A stretch of DNA of 53,063 nt from Oscillospiraceae bacterium (GTDB lineage: Bacteria; Bacillota; Clostridia; Oscillospirales; Oscillospiraceae), in NCBI GenBank assembly GCA_017937195.1, contig JAGBEA010000048.1:80188-133250 (forward strand). The letters are read 5' to 3'. Under the pieces are notes generated by a model. It made no database searches. It was given only the letters and a program-made list of their open reading frames with translations, and was not told the origin of the DNA. This document shows positions 42,063-50,084 of the stretch, piece by piece. The position numbers were made by a program, and so were the translations under genes. The first letter of the stretch is position 1; each line of letters opens with the position of its first letter.

Positions 42063-43132
42063 ACCGATTTGCTGCGGTAGCTGCCGCATTGGATGAATTT
42101 GAACTGGATGCGATGCTGCTGACCGGCGCAGCCAACCGCTTTTATGCCACCGGTTTTGCCTGCGACAGTGAGGGCGGCGTGGCGCTGGTGACCAAGCAGG
42201 GCAATTTTTTCTTCACCGACTCGCGCTATATTGAGGCGGCGGAGAGGGAGCTGGACGATGCCGCCATCGGCTTGGTGGACAGCAGCAAGGGCTATATCGC
42301 GTGGCTCAACGAGGCGCTGGAGCTGACCGGCGCCCAAGTGGTGGGCTTTGAAGAGGACCAGATGACGGTGGCAGACCATCAGGTCTACGCCGAAAAGCTC
42401 CATTGCCAGTTGAAAGCCGCTGCAAAGCTGATGCAGCAGCTGCGTCAGAGCAAGGATGCAGAGGAGATCGCGTGTATGCGCCGCGCCCAGCAGATCGCCG
42501 AGCAATCCTTTACCCAGCTGCTTACGGAGCTGAAAAGCGGCGTGACGGAGCGCTGGCTGGCGGCGCGGCTGCAGTATCTGGCGCTCTCCCTCGGCGCAGA
42601 GAAGATGAGCTTTGACACCATCGTGGCCAGCGGACCCAACGGCAGTATGCCCCACGCCGTACCTACAGACCGTGCGGTGCAGGAGGGCGATTTCATCGCC
42701 TTTGACTTCGGCTGCGTCTATGGCGGCTACTGCTCGGATATGACCCGCACGGTGGCGCTGGGGCAGGTGACGGAGGAGATGGAGCGGGTCTACCGCATCG
42801 TGCAGCAGGCGCAGCAGGCGGGCTTGGATGCCGCCCGCGCCGGAAAGACCGGCGCGGAAGTGGATGCCGCCGCCCGTGATGTGATCCGCGCAGCAGGTTA
42901 CGGAGCGTATTTCGGTCACGCGCTGGGGCATAGTCTGGGCTTGGAGGTCCACGAGCGCCCCAACGCCACCCCTGCCAACGACCAGCCGCTGCCGGAGGGC
43001 GCTGTCATCAGCGTCGAGCCGGGCATCTATCTGCCGGGTAAGTTTGGCGTGCGCATCGAAGATGTGGTGGTGCTGCGCCGCGACGGCTGCGAGAATCTGA
43101 TGGGCTTTAGCAAGGAACTGCTGCATTTTTAA
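42059..43132 (+). CDS. M24 family Xaa-Pro aminopeptidase
   Basis: This 357-residue enzyme has an N-terminal creatinase-like domain (1-125) and a pita-bread M24 domain. Metal ligands are visible: Asp pair in FDFGCVYGGYCSDMTRT, His in GHALGHSLGLEVHE, Glu in SVEPGIYLPGKFGVRIED. It removes an N-terminal residue before proline. The yqeG-M24 peptidase-efp order is common in Firmicutes, EF-P being needed for polyproline translation. Confidence 0.95.
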   Translation: MNRFAAVAAALDEFELDAMLLTGAANRFYATGFACDSEGGVALVTKQGNFFFTDSRYIEAAERELDDAAIGLVDSSKGYIAWLNEALELTGAQVVGFEEDQMTVADHQVYAEKLHCQLKAAAKLMQQLRQSKDAEEIACMRRAQQIAEQSFTQLLTELKSGVTERWLAARLQYLALSLGAEKMSFDTIVASGPNGSMPHAVPTDRAVQEGDFIAFDFGCVYGGYCSDMTRTVALGQVTEEMERVYRIVQQAQQAGLDAARAGKTGAEVDAAARDVIRAAGYGAYFGHALGHSLGLEVHERPNATPANDQPLPEGAVISVEPGIYLPGKFGVRIEDVVVLRRDGCENLMGFSKELLHF

Positions 43133-43174
43133 GCTGTTTTTCCGGAAAAGGAAAGGAAAAATAGTGTAAAAGGC

Positions 43175-43203
43175 TTGCCAAACTGCGCTATATGTTGTAG
43201 AAT
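43175..43203 (+). promoter_or_regulatory. Promoter of efp
   Basis: TTGCCA (43175-43180), 17 bp, TAGAAT (43198-43203). Confidence 0.72.
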
Positions 43204-43280
43204 ATAAACGCTGTTTTAGCATTATTGTAATTAAGGGGAAATACAAAAGCTATTTTCCTATATAATGGGAGGATTATCAT

Positions 43281-43847
43281 ATGGCAACTATTACCGCTGG
43301 CGATTTCAGAAACGGTAAGACTTTCGAGATGGACGGCAAGGTCATGCAGGTCGTGGAGTTCCAGCATGTTAAGCCCGGCAAGGGCGCTGCATTCGTTCGC
43401 ACCAAGATGCGTAACGTGGTCACCGGTGCTGTGACCGAAACTTCCTTCAACCCCACCGCAAAGTTCGAGGAAGCTTTCGTGGAGCGCAGAGATATGGCTT
43501 ACAGCTATAACGATGGCGATCTGTACTACTTCATGGATCAGGAGACCTTTGATATGGTGCCTCTGGGTACCGATCTGCTGGGCGACGCTTTCAAGTTCGT
43601 CACCGAGAACACCGTGTGCAAGGTGCTGAGCTATAAGGGCAGCGTGTTCGGTCTGGAGTGCCCCAACTTCATGGAGCTGGAAGTCACCGAAACTGAGCCC
43701 GGTCTGGCCGGCAACACCGCTACCAACACCCTGAAGCCCGCTACCGTTGAGACCGGCGCTGAGGTGAAGGTGCCTCTGTTCATCAACATCGGCGACAAGA
43801 TCGTCATCGACACCCGCACCGGCGAATATCTGAGCCGCGCAAAGTAA
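43281..43847 (+). CDS. efp: Elongation factor P
   Basis: This 188-residue three-domain beta-barrel protein relieves ribosome stalling at polyproline. The tip loop is [12 protein letters not shown] with Lys34 as the modifiable residue. The C-terminal signature [16 protein letters not shown] is present. GGGAGG precedes ATG 43281. The gene uses pyrimidine-ending codons more evenly than its neighbours, which fits high expression. Confidence 0.97.
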   Translation: MATITAGDFRNGKTFEMDGKVMQVVEFQHVKPGKGAAFVRTKMRNVVTGAVTETSFNPTAKFEEAFVERRDMAYSYNDGDLYYFMDQETFDMVPLGTDLLGDAFKFVTENTVCKVLSYKGSVFGLECPNFMELEVTETEPGLAGNTATNTLKPATVETGAEVKVPLFINIGDKIVIDTRTGEYLSRAK

Positions 43848-43893
43848 GGAATCCCATTCTTAATCTTTATCTTACAGCGAAAGGAGCATACAC

Positions 43894-44304
43894 ATGGAGA
43901 TGTTTGAAAAGGTGGCTTATCTGAAGGGTCTGGCTGAGGGTCTGGATCTGGATACCGAGACCAAGGAGGGCAAGCTGCTTGCCGCCATTATCGATGTTCT
44001 GGATGATATGTGCGAGGAGATCGCCGATATCGCTGAGGATTTGCACGATATGGAAGAGGGACTGGACGCTGTCAGCGATGACCTGTCCGAGGTAGAGGAG
44101 TTTTTGTACGAAGCATTTGGCGACGAGGAAGAGGACGACGAGTACGAGTTCGAAACCACCTGCCCCAACTGCGAGGAAGAGATTCTGTTCACCGAGGATG
44201 AGCTGGAAGCCGGTGAGATCATCTGCCCCAACTGCGAAGCCAAGCTGGAGTTTGATCTGTCCGATCTGGCTGCCGAGTCCGAGGACGAGGAAGACGAGGA
44301 CTAA
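43894..44304 (+). CDS. CD1247-like acidic protein with zinc ribbon
   Basis: This 136-residue, strongly acidic protein has a helical N-terminal domain (KVAYLKGLAEGLDLDTETKEGKLLAAIIDVLDDM), typical of the CD1247 N-terminal family. It is followed by an acidic linker and a C-terminal zinc ribbon (CPNCEEEILF...CPNCEAKLEF). Function unknown; it is conserved in Clostridia and often near efp. AAAGGAGC precedes ATG 43894, and a strong terminator follows. Confidence 0.9.
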   Translation: MEMFEKVAYLKGLAEGLDLDTETKEGKLLAAIIDVLDDMCEEIADIAEDLHDMEEGLDAVSDDLSEVEEFLYEAFGDEEEDDEYEFETTCPNCEEEILFTEDELEAGEIICPNCEAKLEFDLSDLAAESEDEEDED

Positions 44305-44313
44305 TTTCGTTTC

Positions 44314-44347
44314 AAAAAGCAGCACAGTGCAAACTGTGCTGCTTTTT
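44314..44347 (+). terminator. Terminator after the CD1247-like gene
   Basis: A 15-bp perfect stem AAAAAGCAGCACAGT/ACTGTGCTGCTTTTT with GCAA loop. Confidence 0.9.
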
Positions 44348-44364
44348 CCTTTATAGGAGACTTT

Positions 44365-44865
44365 ATGCGATACTACACCACATACGATTCTCCCATCGGT
44401 CAGCTGACCTTAACCTCCGACGGCAAGAGCCTGACGGGTCTGTGGATGGAAGGGGAGAGTGGCGGCGACAGCGCCCTCCGTACGCATATCTGCGCCGATC
44501 TGCCCGTTTTTGACCAGACAATCGCTTGGCTGAATGCTTATTTTACCGCTGAACCCCTGCCGGAGCTGCCGCCGCTCTCGCCGGAGGGTACCGCTTTTCA
44601 GCACGCGGTGTGGCAGCTGCTGCTGGAGATCCCCTGCGGCGCAACCACCACCTACGGCGCGCTTGCCCAGCGTATCGCCCAGCAGCGCGGCAGCCGGATG
44701 TCCGCGCAGGCGATAGGCGGCGCAGTGGGGCATAACCCCATCTCCATCCTTGTGCCGTGCCACCGCGTCATCGGCGCGGATGGCAGCCTTACCGGCTATG
44801 CAGGCGGTCTGGAGCGCAAAATGTGGCTGCTGGCACACGAACAAAATGTGTCAAGACACCAGTAA
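44365..44865 (+). CDS. ogt: Methylated-DNA--protein-cysteine methyltransferase
   Basis: This 166-residue O6-alkylguanine repair protein has the acceptor Cys132 in ILVPCHRVIGADG, preceded by the DNA-binding FQHAVWQLLLEIPCGATTTYGALAQRIAQ and AQAIGGAVGHNPIS. It is a suicide enzyme that takes the alkyl group onto the cysteine. TAGGAGA precedes ATG 44365. It stands between a terminator and the pncB promoter, and no clear promoter is seen, so it may rely on read-through. Confidence 0.95.
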   Translation: MRYYTTYDSPIGQLTLTSDGKSLTGLWMEGESGGDSALRTHICADLPVFDQTIAWLNAYFTAEPLPELPPLSPEGTAFQHAVWQLLLEIPCGATTTYGALAQRIAQQRGSRMSAQAIGGAVGHNPISILVPCHRVIGADGSLTGYAGGLERKMWLLAHEQNVSRHQ

Positions 44866-44896
44866 ATATAAAATGTCAAGTTTTTGCGGAAATAGA

Positions 44897-44925
44897 TTGC
44901 GTTTGCCGCGCGGGTGTTGTATAAT
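44897..44925 (+). promoter_or_regulatory. Promoter of pncB
   Basis: TTGCGT (44897-44902), 17 bp, TATAAT (44920-44925). Confidence 0.75.
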
Positions 44926-44930
44926 ACAAC
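44916..44930 (+). promoter_or_regulatory. Palindromic operator candidate on the pncB -10
   Basis: A perfect 15-bp palindrome GTTGTATAATACAAC covers the -10 hexamer. A repressor bound here would block transcription of the NAD salvage gene. Confidence 0.55.
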
Positions 44931-44967
44931 TACCGTAACCCAAATTAAAGCATTCGAGGTATAAAGA

Positions 44968-46416
44968 ATGAAAACTGAGGAAAAGCTGAATATGACGATG
45001 CTCTGCGACTTTTATGAGTTGACTATGAGCAATGGTTATTTCAATAACGGCTATAAGGATCGCACCGTCATTTTTGACGTGTTCTTCCGTCGCGTGCCCG
45101 ATGAGGGCGGTTTTGCCATCGCGGCCGGTCTGCAGCAGCTGATCGAGTATATCGAGAATCTGCACTTCTCCGAGGAGGATATCGCCTACCTGCGGGGCAG
45201 AAATCTGTTCTGCGAGGAATTTTTGGAGTATCTCGCCAACTTCCGCTTCACCGGCGATATCTACGCCGTGCCGGAAGGCACCCCTGTGTTCCCCAAGGAG
45301 CCGCTGGTGGTGGTGCGTGCCCCTGCCATTCAGGCACAGCTGATCGAGACCTTCACGCTGCTGACCATCAATCATCAGAGCCTGATCGCCACCAAGGCCA
45401 ACCGCGTGGTGCGCGCTGCGCAGGGTCGCACGGTGCTGGAGTTCGGCTCCCGCCGCGCGCAGGGTGCTGACGCTGCCATCATCGGCGCAAGAGCTGCCTA
45501 TATCGGCGGCTGCCACGGCACTGCCTGCACTATCTCCGACCAGCTCTACGGCGTACCGGCAGGCGGCACGATGGCACACGCTTGGGTGCAGATGTTCGAC
45601 ACTGAGTATGATGCCTTCAAGACCTACTGTGAGATCTATCCCAACAACGCAACGCTGCTGGTGGATACCTATAACACGCTGAAGTCCGGCGTGCCCAATG
45701 CCATCCGCGCCTTCAACGAGGTGCTCAAGCCTCTGGGTATCACCAAGTGCGGCATCCGTCTGGACTCCGGCGATATGACCTACCTGAGCAAGAAGGCACG
45801 CGAGATGCTGGATGAGGCCGGCTGGACGGAGTGCCAGATCTCTGTGTCCAACTCGCTGGATGAGTATCTGATCCGCGATTTGCTGCTGCAGGGCGCACAG
45901 ATCGATATGTTCGGCGTCGGTGAGCGGCTGATCACTGCCCGCAGCGAGCCGGTGTTCGGCGGCGTGTATAAGCTGGTAGCAGTGGAGAACGAGGACGGCG
46001 TTGTCACCCCCAAGATCAAGGTCAGTGAGAATGTGGAGAAGATCACCATTCCCCACTTCAAGAAGCTCTGGCGCTTCTACGGCAATGATACCGGCAAGGC
46101 CATTGCCGACTATATGACCGTCTACGATGAGACCGTGGATGACAGCGGCGATCTGGAGATCTTCGATCCCTACGCCACGTGGAAGAAAAAGGTGGTGTAC
46201 GATTTCACCGCCAAGGAGCTGCTGGTGCCCGTGTTCCTGAACGGTAAGCGCGTGTACGACAGCCCCTCGCTGACAGAGATCCGCGAGTACTGCCGTCAGC
46301 AGGTGGATACGCTGTGGGACGAGGTCAAGCGCTTCGATAACCCCCACAAGTACTATGTCGACCTGTCCGACAAGCTGTGGCAGATCCAGCAGGACCTGCT
46401 GCGCAGCAAAGCATAA
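44968..46416 (+). CDS. pncB: Nicotinate phosphoribosyltransferase
   Basis: This 482-residue enzyme converts nicotinate and PRPP to NaMN in NAD salvage, feeding the NadD reaction encoded at 35333. Family motifs: MLCDFYELTMSNGYF at the start, LEFGSRRAQGADAAIIGARAAYIGGCHGTA (phosphoribosyl pocket), GTMAHAWVQMF, GIRLDSGDM, MFGVGERLITA. The start ATG 44968 has CGAGGT upstream. It has its own promoter with a palindrome over the -10 and a terminator at 46431. Confidence 0.96.
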   Translation: MKTEEKLNMTMLCDFYELTMSNGYFNNGYKDRTVIFDVFFRRVPDEGGFAIAAGLQQLIEYIENLHFSEEDIAYLRGRNLFCEEFLEYLANFRFTGDIYAVPEGTPVFPKEPLVVVRAPAIQAQLIETFTLLTINHQSLIATKANRVVRAAQGRTVLEFGSRRAQGADAAIIGARAAYIGGCHGTACTISDQLYGVPAGGTMAHAWVQMFDTEYDAFKTYCEIYPNNATLLVDTYNTLKSGVPNAIRAFNEVLKPLGITKCGIRLDSGDMTYLSKKAREMLDEAGWTECQISVSNSLDEYLIRDLLLQGAQIDMFGVGERLITARSEPVFGGVYKLVAVENEDGVVTPKIKVSENVEKITIPHFKKLWRFYGNDTGKAIADYMTVYDETVDDSGDLEIFDPYATWKKKVVYDFTAKELLVPVFLNGKRVYDSPSLTEIREYCRQQVDTLWDEVKRFDNPHKYYVDLSDKLWQIQQDLLRSKA

Positions 46417-46430
46417 AGAAAAAGAGAAGG

Positions 46431-46462
46431 AGAGCTGTCCGTTTTCGGGCAGCTCTTTTTTT
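46431..46462 (+). terminator. Terminator of pncB
   Basis: Stem AGAGCTGTCCG/CGGGCAGCTCT with TTTT loop and seven T residues, only 25 nt before the cls ribosome site. Confidence 0.85.
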
Positions 46463-46486
46463 GTTTGTCGCAATTTGTCAAAGGAG

Positions 46487-48022
46487 GTGTGCGCGATCCA
46501 AAACAAACGGGTTACGGCGCTGCTGCGCCTTACGCTGGTGGGCGGTCTGCTGCTGTTGCAGATCGCCTTGGTGGTGCTGGCCAGTTATCTGCTGCGCCAG
46601 CGGATGTTTTATGCCTATGCCGCGCTGGAGACACTGGCGCTGATCTGCGCGCTGCGCATCTATAACCGCCCCGGCGGCAGCAGCTATAAGCACGGCTGGA
46701 TCTTACTGGTGCTGGCGCTGCCCGTGGTGGGTTTGGTGCTGTACTATCTGTGGAGCGGCGACCGCCCCAATAAGCGCTTGGAGCTGCTGCCCATCGCACC
46801 GCCGCAGGAACCGGAAGCGGCGCGGCAGTACTCCCGACAGCGCATTGCGGAGCTGGGCGAAAGAAACCCTGCGTGGAGCAAGCTGGCGGCGTATCTGGAT
46901 CGGCAGGGCTATCTGCTGTGGGGGGATACGCAAGTGACCTATTTCCCCTCGGGTGAGGCATATTTAGAGGATATGCTGCAGCGCTTGGCGCAGGCGGAGC
47001 GCTTCATCTTTCTGGAGTATTACATCGTTGCAGCCGGCGAGATCTGGGATCGGCTCAAGACAATTTTGCTGCAGAAGGCGGCGCAGGGAGTGGAGATCAA
47101 GCTGATCTTCGACGATTTTGGCAGTATGTTCCGCCTGCCGCCGGAGGAATTGGAGCAGCTGCGGCAGCAGGGAGTCGGGGTGACGCTTTTCAATCCGGTG
47201 CATCACTATGTCAACCGCGCCCACTTCAATTATCGCGACCACCGCAAGATCACCTGTATCGACGGCAATATCAGCTATACCGGCGGCGTCAATCTGGCGG
47301 ACGAGTACGCTAACCGTATCGTGCGCTTTGGACATTGGAAGGATTGCGGCGTGCGCTTGGAGGGGAATGGCGCGTGGGGCTTGACGCGGGAGTTTCTCCA
47401 TATGTGGCGCCGTTTGGGCGGAACACTGCGGGATGCGGAGCAGCAGTACCGCCCCCAAAGGGGAGAAGGCGCAGGCTACTGTCAAACGGTTGCCGACGGA
47501 CCGGATAATAACCCGCAGGACACGGCGGAGGATGTATTTCTCCACCTGATCGCCGGCGCGCGGCGCTGGGTGTATATCGCAACGCCTTATCTCACCATCG
47601 ATGACGCCATGCTGAAGGCGCTGTGCATCGCCGCCGACAGCGGCGTGGATGTGCGCCTTTTGATGCCGGGCGTGGCGGATCATAAAACGGCGTACTGGGT
47701 GGGGGAGAGCTACTTTGGCGAGCTGCTGCGCCACGGCGTGAAGATCTACCGCTATACACCGGGGCTGCAGCACGGAAAAGCGGTGGTGGCAGACGGCGAA
47801 GCGGCGTTTGTGGGCACGGTCAATATGGACTACCGCAGCTTTCGTCTGCATTTTGAGTGCGGTGTGGTGCTGTATGAGCTGCCGGCGATCCGGCAAATTT
47901 TGCAGGATATGGAGGCGGTGATGGGGAAGAGCCACCGGGTTTTGCTGCCGGAATGGGAGCGCCGCCCATGGCAGCGTCGTCTGTTGGGTTGGCTGCTGCG
48001 CCCCTTCGCCTCGTGGATGTAA
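46487..48022 (+). CDS. cls: Cardiolipin synthase (phospholipase D family)
   Basis: This protein of about 510 residues has two N-terminal membrane helices (about 12-35 and 60-85) and two HKD motifs: FNYRDHRKITCIDGNISYTGG and LQHGKAVVADGEAAFVGTVNMDYRS. It joins two phosphatidylglycerol molecules into cardiolipin at the membrane. The start is unclear: a strong AAGGAGG lies at 46481-46487, and no ATG follows. The in-frame GTG at 46487 overlaps that site, while an ATC at 46496 sits 8 nt after it and fits family N-termini, so a rare AUC start is possible. No promoter is seen between the pncB terminator and this gene. Confidence 0.92.
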   Translation: MCAIQNKRVTALLRLTLVGGLLLLQIALVVLASYLLRQRMFYAYAALETLALICALRIYNRPGGSSYKHGWILLVLALPVVGLVLYYLWSGDRPNKRLELLPIAPPQEPEAARQYSRQRIAELGERNPAWSKLAAYLDRQGYLLWGDTQVTYFPSGEAYLEDMLQRLAQAERFIFLEYYIVAAGEIWDRLKTILLQKAAQGVEIKLIFDDFGSMFRLPPEELEQLRQQGVGVTLFNPVHHYVNRAHFNYRDHRKITCIDGNISYTGGVNLADEYANRIVRFGHWKDCGVRLEGNGAWGLTREFLHMWRRLGGTLRDAEQQYRPQRGEGAGYCQTVADGPDNNPQDTAEDVFLHLIAGARRWVYIATPYLTIDDAMLKALCIAADSGVDVRLLMPGVADHKTAYWVGESYFGELLRHGVKIYRYTPGLQHGKAVVADGEAAFVGTVNMDYRSFRLHFECGVVLYELPAIRQILQDMEAVMGKSHRVLLPEWERRPWQRRLLGWLLRPFASWM

Positions 48023-48048
48023 AAACACCGCCCGCTGGCGGTGTTTTT
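48021..48048 (+). terminator. Terminator of cls
   Basis: Stem AAAAACACCGCC/GGCGGTGTTTTT with CGCT loop. Confidence 0.9.
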
Positions 48049-48050
48049 GC

Positions 48051-48079
48051 TTGACAGCGGGGAGCAGCGGTGTTATAGT
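48051..48079 (+). promoter_or_regulatory. Promoter of thiT
   Basis: TTGACA (48051-48056), 17 bp, TATAGT (48074-48079). Confidence 0.85.
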
Positions 48080-48090
48080 AAAGCTACAAT

Positions 48091-48183
48091 CCAAGGGGCG
48101 CTGGCGCAAGCTGGCTGAGATGAGACATATCGCTGTCCTGTCCCTCGAACCTGATCCGGGTAATGCCGGCGTAGGAATGCGAT
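48091..48183 (+). ncRNA. TPP riboswitch (THI element)
   Basis: Conserved TPP-sensing blocks occur in order: GGGGCGCTGG, GCTGGCTGAGATGAGA, CCTCGAACCTGATCCGGGTA and ATGCCGGCGTAGGAA. It lies between a consensus promoter and thiT and is followed by a terminator hairpin, so it should switch off thiT when thiamine pyrophosphate is plentiful. Confidence 0.96.
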
Positions 48184-48203
48184 CATATAGTATGTACCTT
48201 CGT

Positions 48204-48247
48204 GTACCGCATTGCGACGCCGCATGGCTCGCCATGTGGTACTTTTT
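48204..48247 (+). terminator. Expression-platform terminator of the TPP riboswitch
   Basis: Arms GTACCGCAT/ATGTGGTAC close an inner GC-rich stem and are followed by TTTTTGTTT, just before the AAGGAGG of thiT. Confidence 0.8.
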
Positions 48248-48266
48248 GTTTAAGGAGGTAAAATCA

Positions 48267-48818
48267 ATGGACCACAAGAAGATCAAAATGTTGTGTGAAG
48301 GCGCGATGCTGTTGGCTTTTGCACAGATTCTGGGGTATTTGCGCGTGTACGAATTCCCCAACGGCGGCAGCGTGGATGCTGCAATGCTGCCCATCATTCT
48401 CTTTGCCGTGCGCTATGGCTGCGGCTGGGGCACGCTGGTGGGCTTTGCTCACGGTATGCTGCAGTATTTCCTGGGCAACGGTATCGCCATCGACTGGACG
48501 ACCATGATCGCCGACTATCTCATCGCCTATGCACTCTTGGGCTTTGGCGCAGGCTTGATGCGCGGTAAGAGCAGCGCTATGATCAAGGGCACGCTCTTGG
48601 GCGGCGCGCTGCGTTTCGTGGCTCACTTTGTGGTGGGCGCTGTGGTGTGGGGTCAGTGGATGCCGGACACCTATTTCGGTATGACCATGACCAACGAGTG
48701 GTTCTATTCCTTCCTCTATAACGCCCCCTATGTGGTGCTGTGCGTGCTGATCTGCCTCGTGCTGATCCTGCTGCTGAACAAGCCGCTGGGCAAGTACTTC
48801 AGAGCAGAAGATCTGTAA
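48267..48818 (+). CDS. thiT: Energy-coupling thiamine transporter S component ThiT
   Basis: This 183-residue membrane protein has six hydrophobic segments. It is the thiamine-binding S component of a group II ECF transporter, sharing EcfA/A'/T encoded elsewhere. Family-like features: EGAMLLAFAQILGYLRVYEFPNGGS, MLPIILFAVRYGCGWG, then the ligand-contact region FAHGMLQYFLG and TMIADYLIAYALLGF. The TPP riboswitch upstream confirms thiamine as the substrate. ATG 48267 follows AAGGAGG. Confidence 0.95.
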   Translation: MDHKKIKMLCEGAMLLAFAQILGYLRVYEFPNGGSVDAAMLPIILFAVRYGCGWGTLVGFAHGMLQYFLGNGIAIDWTTMIADYLIAYALLGFGAGLMRGKSSAMIKGTLLGGALRFVAHFVVGAVVWGQWMPDTYFGMTMTNEWFYSFLYNAPYVVLCVLICLVLILLLNKPLGKYFRAEDL

Positions 48819-48851
48819 CCGTACTTTTTTAACAGTCGTCTGTACATCATG

Positions 48852-48894
48852 GCAGCCCTGCCCAATGGGCCGGGGCAGGGCTGCAAATTTTCTT
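48852..48894 (+). terminator. Terminator of thiT
   Basis: A 12-bp stem GCAGCCCTGCCC/GGGCAGGGCTGC with a 9-nt loop, then AAATTTTCTT. Confidence 0.8.
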
Positions 48895-48915
48895 GAAAAA
48901 ACTTAAAATTAGGTG

Positions 48916-48943
48916 TTGACAAATTAAGTAAAATCTGTATAAT
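48916..48943 (+). promoter_or_regulatory. Promoter of tRNA-Gln
   Basis: TTGACA (48916-48921), 16 bp, TATAAT (48938-48943). Confidence 0.85.
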
Positions 48944-48964
48944 AAGTTTTGTTCGTCAGAACAC

Positions 48965-49038
48965 AGCGGGATTGTGTAATGGTAGCACAGCGGACTCTGA
49001 CTCCGTATGTGAGGGTTCGAATCCTTCTCCCGCTGCCA
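48965..49038 (+). tRNA. tRNA-Gln (anticodon CTG)
   Basis: Complete cloverleaf: acceptor AGCGGGA/TCCCGCT, D arm GTGTAATGGTAGCAC, anticodon stem GCGGA/TCCGT with loop CTCTGAC (anticodon CTG), T arm GAGGG-TTCGAAT-CCTTC, discriminator G and encoded CCA. It has its own promoter and is followed by a terminator at 49045. Confidence 0.95.
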
Positions 49039-49044
49039 AAAAGA

Positions 49045-49077
49045 GAGCTGCACCATTTGGTGCAGCTCCCTTTTTTT
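49045..49077 (+). terminator. Terminator of tRNA-Gln
   Basis: Stem GAGCTGCACC/GGTGCAGCTC with ATTT loop, then seven T residues. Confidence 0.88.
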
Positions 49078-49092
49078 GCTGTGTAGGCTATG

Positions 49093-49196
49093 GGATTCGA
49101 ACCCTCACGATCGCCATCCCCGAGCGGTTGCCGCGTTAGCGGCGAGCGAGGTGGGGCATCAGTTGGTTCGCCGAACGGCGTCAGCCGTTCGAATCC
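49093..49196 (+). repeat. tRNA-T-arm-ended repeat element, copy A
   Basis: This 104-bp element is bounded by inverted GGATTCGAAC and GTTCGAATCC. The left end (49093-49108) is the reverse complement of the tRNA-Gln T-arm segment 49009-49024. The right end runs into a 28-bp exact copy of the tRNA 3' end (49187-49214). Inside are hairpins GCCGC/GCGGC and GAACGGC-GTCA-GCCGTTC. Frames open across it look spurious. Confidence 0.75.
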
Positions 49197-49210
49197 TTCT
49201 CCCGCTGCCA

Positions 49211-49246
49211 AAAAACGACAATCTTCGACAGAAGATTGTCGTTTTT
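49211..49246 (+). terminator. Terminator after element copy A
   Basis: A 16-bp perfect stem AAAAACGACAATCTTC/GAAGATTGTCGTTTTT with GACA loop. Confidence 0.85.
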
Positions 49247-49337
49247 ACTTTTTCACTTTTCACTCTTCACTTTTCACTAAAACCTCTTGCCGTTTTTTGG
49301 CAAGTAATAAGTAATAGTGAATAGTGAAGAAGTAAGG
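49247..49337. repeat. TTTTCAC-type short repeats with inverted partner
   Basis: A run of TTTTCAC/TCTTCAC heptamers (49249-49278) is followed after about 25 bp by the complementary AGTGAATAGTGAAGAAGTAAG (49314-49335). The AT-rich palindromic repeat sits before the foreign-looking gene; no function is assigned. Confidence 0.6.
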
Positions 49338-49374
49338 TAACTTTTCGCTGTGGCGAAAAGCATTTTTATAAAGG

Positions 49375-49403
49375 CTGAAATTTTCCCAGTTTTATGCTAT
49401 ACT
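49375..49403 (+). promoter_or_regulatory. Promoter of the AT-rich gene
   Basis: CTGAAA (49375-49380), 17 bp, TATACT (49398-49403). Confidence 0.6.
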
Positions 49404-49426
49404 AATTCCAGAAAGGCGGTGGAAAT

Positions 49427-49906
49427 ATGGTCTATGGAACGATTATCCAAAAAGGCGAGAAATGTTACACATATCTCAAAAAGCTTTTTGAATCAATTGA
49501 TAATATTCAGTTAAATTACAAGTGGCTAATTTCTTATCCTGAATGCTACCCATCCGATACGGATATTCAAAAAGTTTTGGAAAACGAATACTGTATATTG
49601 ACAGGAAAAGAACTGACGGATTTAGTCAACAAAGAAGATTTCCAATGGATTTGGGGAACTTTTTCTGCATTTGATCCGTCTACATCTAACGAAGATATAA
49701 TAAAGCATAAACTTCCCGAAAATGATATGTATCCCGGATTTTGGAAGAATCCGCTTACAATGCAACACCCATTATCTAAAATTGAGATTGTTGCATTTGA
49801 TTCATCATACACCTTGATTTTCACAAAAGATTTTGCTTTGCCTGAAAAGTTCAAAGAGTATTATCCTAAGGCAGAAGATTTAGAACTGGTCAATCGTTCC
49901 TTGTAA
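49427..49906 (+). CDS. Hypothetical protein in an AT-rich insert
   Basis: This 159-residue protein is not recognised; it has some resemblance to small DUF2691- or immunity-type proteins but not enough to name. Features: many aromatic residues (QWIWGTF, YPGFWKNP), a strand-rich end (IEIVAFDSSYTLIFTKDF), no signal peptide or membrane segment, cytosolic. Codon use is AT-ended, unlike every neighbour, and the gene lies between two long direct repeats, so recent acquisition is likely. AAAGGCGGTGG precedes ATG 49427. No terminator is clear after it: 49907-50028 holds nothing I can assign except a degenerate TGGGATTTCGAAACC resembling the repeat end. Confidence 0.75.
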   Translation: MVYGTIIQKGEKCYTYLKKLFESIDNIQLNYKWLISYPECYPSDTDIQKVLENEYCILTGKELTDLVNKEDFQWIWGTFSAFDPSTSNEDIIKHKLPENDMYPGFWKNPLTMQHPLSKIEIVAFDSSYTLIFTKDFALPEKFKEYYPKAEDLELVNRSL

Positions 49907-50034
49907 ATTATAGATCTGTTAAAAGCATGATCTTGCGCCCCAAAAGATAGCATCACATCAAACGCGCCCCCGTGGGATTTCGAAACCTTATTAAGAACGC
50001 AAAAAATATCTTTTTCGTAGCCTTTATACAAAAA

Positions 50035-50069
50035 GAGAGCTGCACCATTTGGTGCGGCTCTCTTTTTTT
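50035..50069 (+). terminator. Terminator copy in right direct repeat
   Basis: Stem GAGAGCTGCACC/GGTGCGGCTCTC with ATTT loop and seven T residues, a near-copy of the tRNA-Gln terminator. It could end the 49427 transcript. Confidence 0.85.
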
Positions 50070-50084
50070 GCTGTGTAGGCTATG

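Larger units (their letters stand above)
49037..49214 (+). repeat. Long direct repeat, left copy
   Basis: This roughly 178-bp segment (tRNA terminator, linker and element copy A with the tRNA-like 3' tail) recurs at 50029-50205 with few differences. The two copies flank the AT-rich gene at 49427. Confidence 0.85.
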
